From assembly GCA_040954595.2 (NCBI GenBank), contig CM082576.2, positions 13,950,001 through 14,014,000 on the forward strand: a stretch of DNA of 64,000 nt, in the 5' to 3' direction. Each line of letters starts with the position of its first letter. Position 1 is the stretch's first letter. Of the stretch, positions 47,087 through 58,949 are shown piece by piece. The notes below the pieces were generated by a model. The model saw only the letters and a list, made by a program, of their open reading frames with translations, ran no database searches and was not told the origin of the DNA. Both the position numbers and the translations under genes were made by a program. This stretch comes from Balanoglossus misakiensis. Lineage: Eukaryota; Hemichordata.

Positions 47087-48751
47087 CTACAGCTCCAAGA
47101 TCAACTTTGCCTTCTTCGCTATTGCATCTTTGTCGAGTTTCCCGGTTGGACCAGTGGGCAATGATTGGAAAAACACAACAAACTTTGGAACAACGAATGT
47201 GGGCAAATGAACTGCAGCAAACTGCAAAATATCCTCTGCAGTCGCTTCTTCTCCCGTTTTCAGACAAACACAGGCACATACTTCTTCAACTAGTCGTTCA
47301 TCGGGAACGCCAACAGTATATGACATTTCTACCTTGGGGTGCACATTCAACACTTTGTCAACTTCTTGAGGATATATGTTGGTTGCTCCCCTTATGATGA
47401 CGTCTTTCTTTCGCCCGATGACGTCAATGCAGCCATCATCTTCCATCACACAAAGATCACCAGTGTGGTACCAACCGTGGTCATCCAAGACTGCCTTAGT
47501 CTGTTCTTCGTCACCCTCATACCGCAGCATCATGGAAGGTGATCTAATGCACAGTTCGCCTATTGTTCCGAGAGGCACTATCAGACCCTCGTCGTTGATT
47601 ATTTTCATCTCATTGTGATCAACTAAATAACCGCATTTCTCGAACTTCTCGGGATTGGTGTTGAACGTCAAAAAGCCAACCTCTGTACAGCCCAGTACAC
47701 TGTATATGTTCTGACAGACCTGAATTCTGAGCTTTTGAAAGGTTTCCCTCATAATTCTATTCCCGGTTAAAAGTAAGTATCGGAGGGAATGCAGTTGACG
47801 CGCCCGCAGTTTAGGGGAATGCATCAGATCGAATAAACGTGCAAACATCAGGCAGGCAACTGTGACATTCTCTTGCTCGATCAAATCTATCACTTCCGCT
47901 GCCCCGGACTCTTGATCCGGTACGACAGTTTTAAATCCGTGACAAACGCCCATAACGGTAGAGAGCTCTCCGGAGGCATGAGTGAATTTGCTTAACGAGA
48001 TAAAACACACTTCTGTGTTTACCGTTTCTAACAAGTGTCGACCGTAGGCGTACAAGTTCTCTATAGGAGATCTATGGGATCTGACCACAGCTTTAGGAAA
48101 GCCTGTACTGCCAGATGTCATGAAAATCGTTATTTCATCGTCCTGTTGGACAGTTCTCCGTATTTTCTCAACACCTTCAATATCTCTTTCATCACCAATC
48201 TTCATCACATCTTCAAAGCGAATCATTCCTGGCTTTTCGTCTTGACCGAGGTGAATGACCGTTCGGAGGGTTGGTATTTTTGCCATGGTTTGACCGTTTG
48301 CCATGTTTGCTGTCTCTGTTGCGGCAGCCAACACAATGTGCTCTTGGTCGCCAGGTGCGACGATAAATGCAACCACTTTCGTTTTATTGGCCAGTCGTTC
48401 TATGTACTCTGAGTTGTAGCCAACCATAAATCGGACACACACCAATTTGGTGTAAGCCATCGCATAAAGGGAACTGACCCACTCATAGCAATTATTGGCC
48501 AAGATGCCAACACGTTCACCTGGCTGCAGACCCAGGTGCACAAAGCCAGAAGCCAAGCTGATGACGTCTTTGCGTAGTTGTTTAAATGTGACACGCTGCT
48601 TTGTGTTGTCTTTTGAAGCAAAGACAAAAGCCTCCTTATCAGGAAAGTCGGTTGCTGATTGGTCCAGTATATCACACAAAGTCTTCCCTGTCAAAGGTGT
48701 ACTGGATGCGGCATGTAGATAGCTGTGTCTGGGTTTGTACGCTCTGTACAT
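47087..48751 (-). CDS. ACSF2-like acyl-CoA synthetase, copy 3
   Basis: 554 codons. The P-loop block matches copies 1 and 5 (TIFMTSGSTGFPKAVV). The A8 block is the canonical-like IIRGATNIYP, shared with copies 4 and 5. All catalytic motifs are present, so by sequence this is a plausibly active enzyme. The 5' UTR intron spans about 48766-49363, shorter than in its neighbours because about 0.6 kb of intron and the MITE are absent. The downstream spacer is almost the same as that of copy 2. Confidence 0.9.
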   Translation of the reverse strand: MYRAYKPRHSYLHAASSTPLTGKTLCDILDQSATDFPDKEAFVFASKDNTKQRVTFKQLRKDVISLASGFVHLGLQPGERVGILANNCYEWVSSLYAMAYTKLVCVRFMVGYNSEYIERLANKTKVVAFIVAPGDQEHIVLAAATETANMANGQTMAKIPTLRTVIHLGQDEKPGMIRFEDVMKIGDERDIEGVEKIRRTVQQDDEITIFMTSGSTGFPKAVVRSHRSPIENLYAYGRHLLETVNTEVCFISLSKFTHASGELSTVMGVCHGFKTVVPDQESGAAEVIDLIEQENVTVACLMFARLFDLMHSPKLRARQLHSLRYLLLTGNRIMRETFQKLRIQVCQNIYSVLGCTEVGFLTFNTNPEKFEKCGYLVDHNEMKIINDEGLIVPLGTIGELCIRSPSMMLRYEGDEEQTKAVLDDHGWYHTGDLCVMEDDGCIDVIGRKKDVIIRGATNIYPQEVDKVLNVHPKVEMSYTVGVPDERLVEEVCACVCLKTGEEATAEDILQFAAVHLPTFVVPKFVVFFQSLPTGPTGKLDKDAIAKKAKLILEL

Positions 48752-48934
48752 CGTGAATGGTTTGCCTGTAACAGAAAACAGTCAACAATTAATTAACATT
48801 TACTTAGGTATTTTAAAATGGACGCAGATAGTTGGCAAGTTAGTAAACAGGGTTGCCATTTTCGGGTTCAAACGTTCGTAAATTCAACAGTATTTTTATT
48901 TTATTTATTTAGTTTAACCCAACGCGACTGTGGT

Positions 48935-48938
48935 TTAA
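48935..48938. other. Empty TTAA target site orthologous to the MITE insertions
   Basis: Unit 3 reads CTGTGGTTTAACCGCACA straight through, with one TTAA where units 1 and 2 have TTAA-element-TTAA. The flanks on both sides are otherwise the same sequence. Confidence 0.9.
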
Positions 48939-50540
48939 CCGCACATTTTCCTTGCTGCATGCTAGTTCAGGGGCCCGTTTTACCACTCTCAGCAGTGGTA
49001 AAACAGTATTTTACCATGTCGCTGGATTGAGCTCTCTCGTCCAATCAGAATGGCGGACGGTAGCATGGTATAATATGAAGTTTGTTTGTGGTTCAGGGTC
49101 GGAGCTCTGATGCAAGTAAACCGTGAGAACGCACAAATAAATTAACAACATTCAAAAACGCCACCCTGCGCGACTTTTTGGGCATGTTTACGGGGTACCC
49201 AGTGTCTTCGGTCAGTATCCATTGTGAAGTCAACCATGATGATAGACGCGAGCGGTTTTCTAACCATTTTGTTTTTGTTTTGACAAATTTCAAAATCCCC
49301 TGCACGCAATCTCACACCCCGCTGGGAAGAACATTAATAGGCGAAAAGATCAAAGTGACTTACCTCCAAAACTGCTTGAATACAAATACACTTCGCCAAG
49401 TGAAACCACTCTATCGCAGAAGATGATAGTGTGCTCTTGGACACATTAAATAGTGTGGAAAAAGTGTTGGGAGTGTTGAAATACAACAAATTTTTGCCAG
49501 TCTTTGGCGAATTCCAGACACTTGGACAAATAAGGAAATAGATAGACAAGGTAAGATAAGGGAGTAGATAGACGTCACCGTCACGTGAGATTTCAATATA
49601 ATGAGATTGGACTAATGACCTTCGTCTGACCCTTGTCTACCTTCGGTACTGTCTGGGCCGGCTATATGATAAGGAATTTACAACGCGGATTTCTAACGAC
49701 ACCAAAATACAATTCTAAACTGATATCCAAAGCCATTTCAAAACCTGTTGACCTTGATCCCTTCCCGTAACTTCAAGAGCTCATCCAATAACGAGACCAT
49801 AAGTTTCAATAGAAGTCACAGGCGTCAATTACTGATTTAGCAGCTTGATTGATTCAACAGGTTGAATCACACTTACCCCTAATACATTCCAACAGCTGGT
49901 TGCGTTTTTAGCGTAGCGCAGCCAGCGGGGAGAATGGGACATGACTTTTGTTTTTATGTGCCAATTTTGCTGTCGACAGTCCTCCGCATTATTTGGAAAG
50001 TTACGCACATGGTTAGATTTGCTTCGGCTTCGTGTGTGTAGTTTTTTTCATCATTTCTCGTATTCAGCAACTGGAAAACTAAAGTTTGCAAACATGTATC
50101 GTAGCGTACGTGAACGCTTAAGTCATGGGATCGCGTAGTAACCGAAACCATTAGCTCAGCCGCAAATTCGTAACTAAATACAAAACTCTCGCTCTTTGTA
50201 AAGACAAAAAATCACCAAACTTCGATTACTGGGCTAGTCTAGAATTTTAAAGCCCCATGAGCTGCAACTCGATTAGCGTCGCGTCCACGGGACGTTCTGT
50301 GGTTCAGGGTCCAGGTCTTCTTGTCGATAATATAAACACCGGCTCCAGTCAATCAGCGAGATGGATTCACACCGTCGGCCAAGCGTATAATAATGCACTG
50401 ACGGTCATAACAGTGTCCACTAAAGGCCTGGTTAAAATATTGATGCAAAGTTTGATCATATAAAACACCCAAATTTGCCTTTTGTGAATATTAATGCAAA
50501 GATGGCCTGGTTAAAAGTTGATGCAAAGGTTGACCACAAA

Positions 50541-50572
50541 AAACAAACAAACAAACAAACAAACAAACAAAC
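50541..50572. repeat. (AAAC)n microsatellite in the unit 4 insert
   Basis: About eight perfect units inside a stretch (about 50,270-50,820) that has no counterpart in units 1-3. The insert carries no coding signal. Confidence 0.9.
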
Positions 50573-52326
50573 ATTATCATTACATGTTTCCATTGATTAA
50601 CTCTGCAAAAGATAACCTTGGTGACATTGCTTTCCACCAGCAGTGCTATATCAAGCCAGGGCAGAAAACTTTGTAGGATTTAAAGCCGGACCTGCCGCAC
50701 TATTTCACAAAGCAGAAAGCAAGGAGGTTCTCAGAAGGATCTGTCTCACAGCTGTGATATTACTTCTTCACACTGCATTATTCATTAAACCCACTGGCAC
50801 AGCTAAAAATTAATTACACGAAAATAAACTGAAACAGCGTGCCCATCAAAGATACCGGTCGTTAAAAAATAGCGCAAGGACTTCTTCCAGAATAAAGCAG
50901 AATATAAAAACACAAGAGACGCTCTTCGTGTACAAAGTTCTATTATGTTTAATTGTCTCTGGGAAAGTGACGTGGATGAAATGGTAATGTACACTAAACT
51001 GATATATGTTGTAGCGGTTTATGTTTCAAAAGATATAAGGTAAATTTATTTAGCTTTATTTGTTCTATATTTGTAATCAGTGGCAGTCCTATGCGAACGA
51101 GCAAATCACACGTGATCAATGTAACATATACAGGCTGGGCACACTTGCAACAACTGGTATGTATTTACAGTTCAGTGGTTCCTCGTATCTGTCTCTCTAT
51201 TGGTAACTTGTTTACTTTGTCCAATACACTCTGTTTTGTCTGGTCATGTTTGTCAGAACCTGACGAAAGTTTGGACTTGCGAAAGCCACGCTTTTTTATT
51301 CCCCAATGGGTCCATCTGTTAGTTGAAAACGTTGTGATAATATCAATGAAACGACTCTTATAGTGTCCAACCCATGCATGCCAGTCTGCCACTGTATATA
51401 ATTTGTAGAGGCATTCTTATTCATAATTGTGATGAGTGATATGGACTTTTATTTATTTAAACTTCATTTCGGACTGATTAAAATATCGTCCATAGACAAA
51501 TATAGTAAAAGTGGTAAGCCATTAACATAGGTAAATACAACAATACTCAATTAAAAGGGGTTTGAGAGGGTTTTAGTAGCGATTTCATAGTCGGCGTTCA
51601 AAGGAAAATTGAACGCCAATTGTTGAAATCATCTTCTGATTCCCTTGTTAACCCTTTCACCCCGGCCCCTTCTTTAGAGGTCCAACTTTATGGTGACCCT
51701 ATATTATAGGAGACAATGGGTTTTGACTGGTGGTGAAAGGGTTAGAAAGGAGTGTGAGAACACAACCCAACGTTTCTGGAATATCATTGTTTTTCATAGA
51801 TGAATTCTGAATAAACTGCCATATGATTAGTTTTCAACACAGGTCTGATGTCTACTCTTTTCATGTCTTTATTTCTATTTTTTGAGGATGAAGATGTAAT
51901 CAATTCTTCTGTGGATTTTGCGCGGATGCAAACGCCTACATGTAAATTATTGAAGCGATGGATCCTCCAAACACAGTTTCTTAGACCTTGGGGCGGTGGA
52001 TTTATGGGGGGGTCACCCTGTTTTGGAATTGGGCGATGAGGGTCACCAGGGGAGCACCCACTTTTCCGTGTTCAATGAAGTGGAAGGGGTCAGTCACTTT
52101 TTGATATCCACAAAATATAATCCACCCCCCCCCCCCCAGGCCGAAGAAACTGACCAGTCCCTACTGTTGAAGTGATGGACTGCGCACCCGCCAAACAGCA
52201 ACCAAACTGAAGTGAAACAGTTGTAGTTTTTGTAAGAATGGGACAGACTTATTTTGGTACAAGATTGACGTTACTCCTGGTGTGGTAGATTCATTTACGC
52301 ATTCGTTTATAGTACAGTGCTGTGAT

Positions 52327-53991
52327 CTACAGCTCCAAGATCAACTTTGCCTTCTTCGCTATTGCATCTTTGTCGAGTTTCCCGGTTGGACCAGTGGGCA
52401 ATGATTGGAAAAACACAACATACTTTGGAACAACGAATGTGGGCAAATGAACTGCAGCATACTGCAAAATATCCTCTGCAGTCGCTTCTTCTCCCGTTTT
52501 CAGACAAACACACGCACATACTTCTTCAACTAGTCGTTCATCGGGAACGCCAACAGTATATGACATTTCTACCTTGGGGTGCACATTCAACACTTTGTCA
52601 ACTTCTTGAGGATATATGTTGGTTGCTCCCCTTATGATGACGTCTTTCTTTCGCCCGATGACGTCAATGCAGCCATCATCTTCCATCACACAAAGATCAC
52701 CAGTGTGGTACCAACCGTGGTCATCCAAGACTGCCTTAGTCTGTTCTTCGTCACCCTCATACCGTAGCATCATGGAAGGTGATCTAATGCACAGTTCGCC
52801 TATTGTTCCAAGAGGCACTATCAGACCATCGTCGTTGATTATTTTCATCTCATTGTGACCAACTAAATAACCACATTTCTCGAACTTCTCGGGATTGGTG
52901 TTGAACGTCAAAAAGCCAACCTCTGTACAGCCCAGTACACTGTATATGTTCTGACAGACCTGAATTCTGAGCTTTAGAAAGGTTTCCCTCAGAATTCTAT
53001 TCCCGGTTAAAAGTAAGTATCGGAGAGAATGCAGTTGACGCGCCCGCAGTTTAGGGGAATGCATCAGATCGAATAAACGTGCAAACATCAGGCAGGCAAC
53101 TGTGACATTCTCTTGCTCGATCAAATCTATCACTTCCTCTGCCCCGGATTCTTGATCCGGTACGACAGTTTTAAATCCGTGACAAACGCCCATAACGGTA
53201 GAGAGCTCTCCGGAGGCATGAGCGAATTTGCTTAACGAGATAAAACACACTTCTGTGTTTACCGTTTCTAACAAGTGTCGACCGTAGGTGTACGTGTTCT
53301 CCATAGAAGATCTATGGGATCTGACCACGCCTTTAGGAAACCCTGTACTGCCAGATGTAAATAGAATCATTATTTCATCGTCCTGTTGGACAGTTCTCCG
53401 TAATTTATCAACACACTCAATATCTCTTTCATCACTAATCTTCATCACATCTTCAAATCGAACCATTCCTGGCTTGTAGTCTTGGCCGAGGTGAATTACC
53501 GTTCGGAGCGTTGGTATTTTTGTCATGGTTTGACCGTTTGCCATGTTTGCTGTCTCTGTTGCGGCAACCAACACAATGTGCTCTTGGTCACCAGGTGCGA
53601 CGATAAATGCAACCACTTTCGTTTTATTGGCCAGTCGTTCTATGTACTCTGAATTGTAGCCAACCAGAAATCGGACACACACCAGTTTGGTGTAAGCCAT
53701 CGCATAAAGGGAACTGACCCACTCATAGCAATTATTGGCCAAGATGCCAACACGTTCACCTGGCTGCAGACCCAGGTGCACAAAGCCAGAAGCCAAGCTG
53801 ATGACGTCTTTGCGTAGTTGTTTAAATGTGACACGCTGCTTTGTGTTGTCTTTTGAAGCAAAGACAAAAGCCTCCTTATCAGGAAAGTCGGTTGCTGATT
53901 GATCCAGTATATCACACAAAGTCTTCCCTGTCAAAGGTGTACTGGATGCGGCATGTAGATAGCTGTGTCTGGGTTTGTTCGCTCTGTACAT
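52327..53991 (-). CDS. ACSF2-like acyl-CoA synthetase, copy 4
   Basis: 554 codons, beginning MYRANKPRHSY. The P-loop block is MILFTSGSTGFPKGVV and the segment at about residues 330-350 equals copy 2. The A8 block is IIRGATNIYP as in copies 3 and 5. All core motifs are intact. The 5' UTR intron is 54005-55492, with donor GAG|GTAAGTCAC after 55493. Its 3' flank (about 52,083-52,200) is shared with copy 5 but not with copies 1-3, which marks 4 and 5 as arms of one inverted duplication. Confidence 0.9.
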   Translation of the reverse strand: MYRANKPRHSYLHAASSTPLTGKTLCDILDQSATDFPDKEAFVFASKDNTKQRVTFKQLRKDVISLASGFVHLGLQPGERVGILANNCYEWVSSLYAMAYTKLVCVRFLVGYNSEYIERLANKTKVVAFIVAPGDQEHIVLVAATETANMANGQTMTKIPTLRTVIHLGQDYKPGMVRFEDVMKISDERDIECVDKLRRTVQQDDEIMILFTSGSTGFPKGVVRSHRSSMENTYTYGRHLLETVNTEVCFISLSKFAHASGELSTVMGVCHGFKTVVPDQESGAEEVIDLIEQENVTVACLMFARLFDLMHSPKLRARQLHSLRYLLLTGNRILRETFLKLRIQVCQNIYSVLGCTEVGFLTFNTNPEKFEKCGYLVGHNEMKIINDDGLIVPLGTIGELCIRSPSMMLRYEGDEEQTKAVLDDHGWYHTGDLCVMEDDGCIDVIGRKKDVIIRGATNIYPQEVDKVLNVHPKVEMSYTVGVPDERLVEEVCACVCLKTGEEATAEDILQYAAVHLPTFVVPKYVVFFQSLPTGPTGKLDKDAIAKKAKLILEL

Positions 53992-55493
53992 CGTGAATGA
54001 TTACCTGTAAGAGAAAATACAGTCAACGATTAATTAACATTTACTTTAGGTATTTTAAAATGGACGCAGATAGTTGGCAAGTTAGTTAACAGGGTTGCCT
54101 TTACCGGGTTCACACTGCACAGTGTTCAAGCCTTGTTCTCACTGTAACGTTTTCAACGGTGTAGCAACGCCCCCGACTCCGACAGAAAATAAACGTGTGA
54201 ACGGTTTCCGACGCCACTGCGCCGGCGTTAATTTACGGCGGCGGCGGTTCAGGATCGGAGCTCTGACGCAAATATACTGTGAGAAAGCACAGATAAATTA
54301 AAAAAACATTCAAAAGCACCACTGCGACTGTTGGGCATGTTTACAAGGTAACCCATTGTCTTTGATCATTTTTCTGTTGTGAAGTCAACTGTGATAGACG
54401 CGAGTAGTTTTCTAACCACACTCGCTGGTTTTGAATACCCGTGAAGAATACGGATTTCTTTGGGAGGATAATTTTGCGACGTATCTATTTATTAATGTAA
54501 CATTAGACTGCTTGGTTGGTTGCTTCCAGTTTTGGCCCATATATCACGGATGTGAGCCAGGGAGTGAATCCACGTACGAACATACAGTACATATCACGTG
54601 ATAAATCCCCAGGAAGCAATCGATCCTACCTCACTCTAATTCTCACTCGGCATATCAATCATCAATCATATACATGGTGTAAGCTGCTTCGCAAGCTTGC
54701 TTTCAATCAGTCAACAACGTGAAGACATTTGAGCTCCGTAGATAAACAGTCTAAACGTAGGGCCAATGAGTGCAAACCTTGGGAGACTTGAATTACATAG
54801 ACTATGGAAGAGCCCGGCTTTTAGCTGATTTGTCAATGACAGAATTAAATACCACATTCTCCCCAAGTACAACGAAAACTAATCGTTTTGTACGCCTTTT
54901 ATCGGACGGGTATGCAATTATCCCAAAATAGTTTCAATCGTGTCGATGTTGTTCAATGTTCGTCACGGCTGAGATGCGTTAGGATTGGCGGATCTGATAT
55001 TGTCCAATCGACTACAGTTCGTAATCACGGTGTTAAGCTTATCAGGATAGTGTCATGTTTCCAAAATGTCATGGAACGTAGTACAGTTTGTTTTCTGAAC
55101 CGTATCAAAGAGCACTTTGAGATTTATCATAGCAGTATCGTGTTAATGAACGGCTATTTCCGTATTAAATATTTTGTGCTCCAAAGTTCCGGCAGCGAAA
55201 TTGATGAAACTTGTCAGAGATATAGCTTTCACATGTTATTAACCTGTTCTTCTAGATCAAAAATTGGTGAAAGCACGACCCAAAGGGGTGGCAACTATCC
55301 TGCAGACTTTGCTAAATCGCACCCTAGCACCTGTATTTTTCACAACCCTGGGAATTTTACATTGTTTGTTTCAAAGACTACAAGTAAGGAGTATGACGTG
55401 GCCGGGCTGCAAATTTCAAAATCCCCTGTAGTCTCACACTCTGCTGGGAAGAACATTAATATGTGAAAAAATCGAAATTTGACGTGACTTACC

Positions 55494-58007
55494 TCCAAAA
55501 CTGCTTGAATACAAATACACTTCGCCAACTGAAACCACTCTATCGCAGAAGTTCTGGGTGCGCAGTTAATTTGCTTCGTACGCAAGATGCTCTGAGGGCA
55601 AGGATTGAGTTAACTTGCTTCGTAGGCAAGATGCTGTAAGGGCAAGGGTCGATGGTTTTTACATAGAAGAACTGAATGGGCATATAATTATGTTTCCCAG
55701 ATTTGATCTATATAAACTTTGATATCTATGCCATGAAAAATGGAGGACCAGTCTCACGTTGTTTCTTCCGTGTTTAATTATTATATTCAAATAATTAGTA
55801 ATGGGCTTGCGAATTCCAGGAGTTTAGTAATAGTATTAAGAAAAGCGACTGATGCTCTTTCATTCGGGGAGCTGTTCACCCCCATGTAATACTTATTAAA
55901 ACCCATGTCTCCCCGACTGCAACGAAAGTATTGGGCATAGGTCGTGTAAGGACACAATGTAACCCCATCATTCATCCTTGAGCCAGACCAACGAAATTGG
56001 CCGAACGATTGCGTATTCAAACTAACGTAAACATGTTTGTTATCCAATCTTTCAGCCATACAATTATTGTTGCGAATATTACAGAGTTCTTGAGAAATGC
56101 CATACTCAGCCATCAACATGACGTTTCCGGACAGGCATATTCGCGTCGTTTGCTTTGCATAATGGCAATTAGTATATATACACAATGAGAAGAGTATTTG
56201 ACCTTTCACGGAACAGAATGAATAATGGGGGTCGCACTTTACAAGACCTTATTAGTATGTCCGGTATCTTCTTTGCAGTCGGGGAGACGTGGGTTGTACT
56301 AATATACTGTGGGTGTTCCCGATGAACGATTTGTGGAAGAAATGCGTGCCTGTGTTTCCTTAAAAGAAGGCGAAGAAGCGACTGCAGACGATATTTTGCA
56401 GTTCGCAGCGGCTCATTTGTCAACATTGGTCGTTCCAAAGTATGTTGTGATTTTCCAATCATTGCCCACTGGCCCAACCGGGAAACTAGACAAAGATGCG
56501 TTAGCGGAGAAGGCAAAGCTGACCTTGACGTTGTAAATTACAACACCGGACTAATGTATGTGTTCATAACTGTAACTGAATCTACTACACCAAGAGTAAC
56601 GCAAATCTCGAAACCAAAATATATTCCTCCTATATACTACGTTTTAATTTCTAGACATTGTCATAGTGAATGTATGTCATATGTGTCGATGCTTAGCAAT
56701 AGTTTTGGTTATCGTGGTCATATAGGTATTTTAGCCAACAAATTGAAATCAACATTTTGTAAGTAATTAGGTGTGTATTTGACGAATCTTCTGTTACCGA
56801 TCTTTGATAATATACTTTACAAAAGAATTTTCAAAATACTAAAATAAAATCATTGACCCTTTAAAACGTCTTTCTAATTTCTGAGTCCATGTAAACGACA
56901 CATAGGTGCCTGTACACCATTGTGAATTTTATCTTACGTTGTTAAGTATCCATATTGTTCTGATGAGAATTTTTTTGGAGAAGTGGTGCACACATATTAT
57001 ATTCATGTAGACCGTCACAAAAGTGATTGAGATGAAATCTAAATCTTGTAAGTAACCCTATACATGTATTTGATTACATTTAATTAGTTTTAGGGGTAGA
57101 ATCGAACAACTCACACCAGAACGAGACACGAGAAGAAACCTGAAGGATAACTGATCCGACTTCTACGATTGTAATGTATTTGTAGAAGCAAATGAATAAA
57201 AAAACTTTTCAGAAAAAAATGAACGTAATTGCCTTTTTGCTCATTAAACTCAGTAAACGCGCCTTTCCAGAAACATGCGTGTGGATACAAAATCCAGATG
57301 AATGCGGCATTTCTCATGAATTCTCCAATAACCGTCCTTAAGGTTTCGCAAGACTGGATAGCAAGCATTTTTACTTTATGTTTGGTATAGGCCATTTGAT
57401 CTATGTATTATTTAAATTACATACACCATTTTATGAAAAACTGTGTCTGGATACGGTCCAACAAAATCGTCTGGGTAAGGCTGAAGGATTGGATAGCAAA
57501 CATATTTACGTTTGAATTCGGCCCAACAAAATCGTTCGGTCAATTTTGTTTGTCTTGCTTGAAGGAAGAATAATGGGGTCGCACTTTGTCCTTGTAAGAC
57601 CTCAGAACAAACCCTTCATTTTCTTTGCAGTCGGGAGATATGGATTTCACTACATGTTGCGTAGGGGTGGGCAGCCCCTCTCGAATGAAAGAGCACCAGT
57701 CGGTTTTCTTAATAGTAAGCTCCCGGAATTCGCATGCCCATTACTAATTAATTGGGTAGAATTAAACACGGAAGAAACATCGCAAAATGTGAGACTGGTC
57801 CTCCCTATTTATGGCACACATGTCAAAGTTAGATCAAATCTGCGAAACATATATACCCACAGAATTCTTCTATGTGAAAACTACCGACCCTTGCCCTTAC
57901 AGCATCTTGCCTACGCGAAGCAAATTAACTGTGCACACAGAACTTCTGTGATCGAGTGTTTTCAGTTGGCGAAGTGTGTGTGTGTATTCATGACAAGTAG
58001 GTTTTGA
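55494..58007. promoter_or_regulatory. Shared divergent upstream region of synthetase copies 4 and 5
   Basis: About 2.5 kb lies between the two 5' UTR donors (55493 on -, 58008 on +). Both promoters must fall here or within the terminal parts. The outer parts are inverted copies of each other, and a broken gene remnant lies in the middle. I see no convincing TATA box or initiator. The open frame 57546-58007 lies in the duplicated upstream DNA and is probably not coding. Confidence 0.5.
56303..56536 (+). pseudogene. C-terminal remnant of an acyl-CoA synthetase gene
   Basis: From 56303 the frame reads YTVGVPDERFVEEM and continues through GPTGKLDKDALAEKAK to a TAA at 56534-56536. It is equivalent to residues 478-554 of the full copies. 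An in-frame stop (56300-56302) and unrelated sequence precede it. The homology continues past the stop into the 3' UTR to about 56,640. It is more diverged than copies 1-5 are from each other (about 16 of 77 residues). The upstream flank (about 56,205-56,295) repeats sequence found at about 57,550-57,640, as if most of a gene copy had been deleted. Confidence 0.85.
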
Positions 58008-58910
58008 GGTAAGTCACTTTACACGTGGAATTTTCTACTTATTTATGTTTTCTACAGGAGAGTGTGTGTCTACAGGTGATTTTGAAATTTTGTCGCCTGG
58101 CCGTGTCATCTCCCTATACGTACAGCCTATATAATACACGTCTGATTCCCAGGGTTGTGAAAAATACAGGCGCAGCGGTGCGATTCATTTAGCAACGTCT
58201 GTAGGATAATTGCCGCGAGGATACCTGAAGTGTTTACATACCACCGTTTGGGTTGTGCGTTTACGAATTTGATGTAACAGAACAGATAAATTACACGTGA
58301 AATCCTTAGTAAGTATCATGGAGTTCACTGATGAGTTATGGGGCTATAGTTGCCCAAATGTATTTCATATGTAATATGGCACTAGTTACAAAAGTCAATT
58401 CAATATGCAAGAAAGAAGATCATAGTCATGAAAGTTGAAGAACCATCAAAACCTTTTCAGATTTCTATCTGTGGATGGTTTTATCGAAATTGGAGCATAA
58501 TGTACAGTATGCTGTCCCGGTGCTGTCTTTGACACGCACTGTCGTGCACACAAGTTTTTAAACGTTTTGAAGCATTGGATTTAAATGTATACAATGAATT
58601 CATGGTTAAATTGAGAAAGTTTCCTGACAGGTCAATTATTATAACTCATTGTGAAATGTATGTGTAATAGGCTATATTGCATTTATACAAACTATACACA
58701 TCAAATGTGCCTGCGCAAATATATAGCGTTTACTCTTACTCAGAGGTCGCGCTCCCAAGATTGCGCCGGCGTCGTGAATTTAGACAAAGAAAGCGTGCAC
58801 GTGAGCGACTGGGGGTAACAAAGAAAAAAGTTCAAAGATCGTTCAGCAACAGAGCAAGTAGATGGGTACTCCCCCCCGCCATTTATTACATAGGCCTATA
58901 CGTTATTACA

Positions 58911-58949
58911 TGCTTGTTTATTCACCCGACTCGGGTGAATAAACAAGCA
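58911..58949. repeat. Perfect 39-base hairpin palindrome
   Basis: TGCTTGTTTATTCACCCGA (58911-58929), a single C, then its exact reverse complement (58931-58949). It lies in the 5' UTR intron of copy 5. AATAAA is present on both strands. Confidence 0.95.

Larger units (their letters stand above)
33793..55550 (-). repeat. Tandem array of four acyl-CoA synthetase gene units
   Basis: Unit boundaries can be placed at the recurring GATAGTGTG near 33793, 39284, 44836 and 49425, giving units of about 5.49, 5.55, 4.59 and 6.1 kb. Each holds a 554-codon coding region on the - strand, its 5' UTR intron and a long 3' spacer. The spacers of units 2 and 3 (about 39.3-41.5 and 44.9-47.1 kb) are almost identical. 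Unit 1 has an insertion at about 34,665-34,825. Unit 3 has lost about 0.6 kb of intron and lacks a MITE. Unit 4 has unrelated inserts at about 50,270-50,820 and 51,970-52,190. Confidence 0.93.

Noticed and set aside
36931-48412. Antisense and shifted frames of 60-125 codons across the synthetase coding regions
   Set aside because: Shadows of the 554-codon genes. They recur only because the genes are duplicated.
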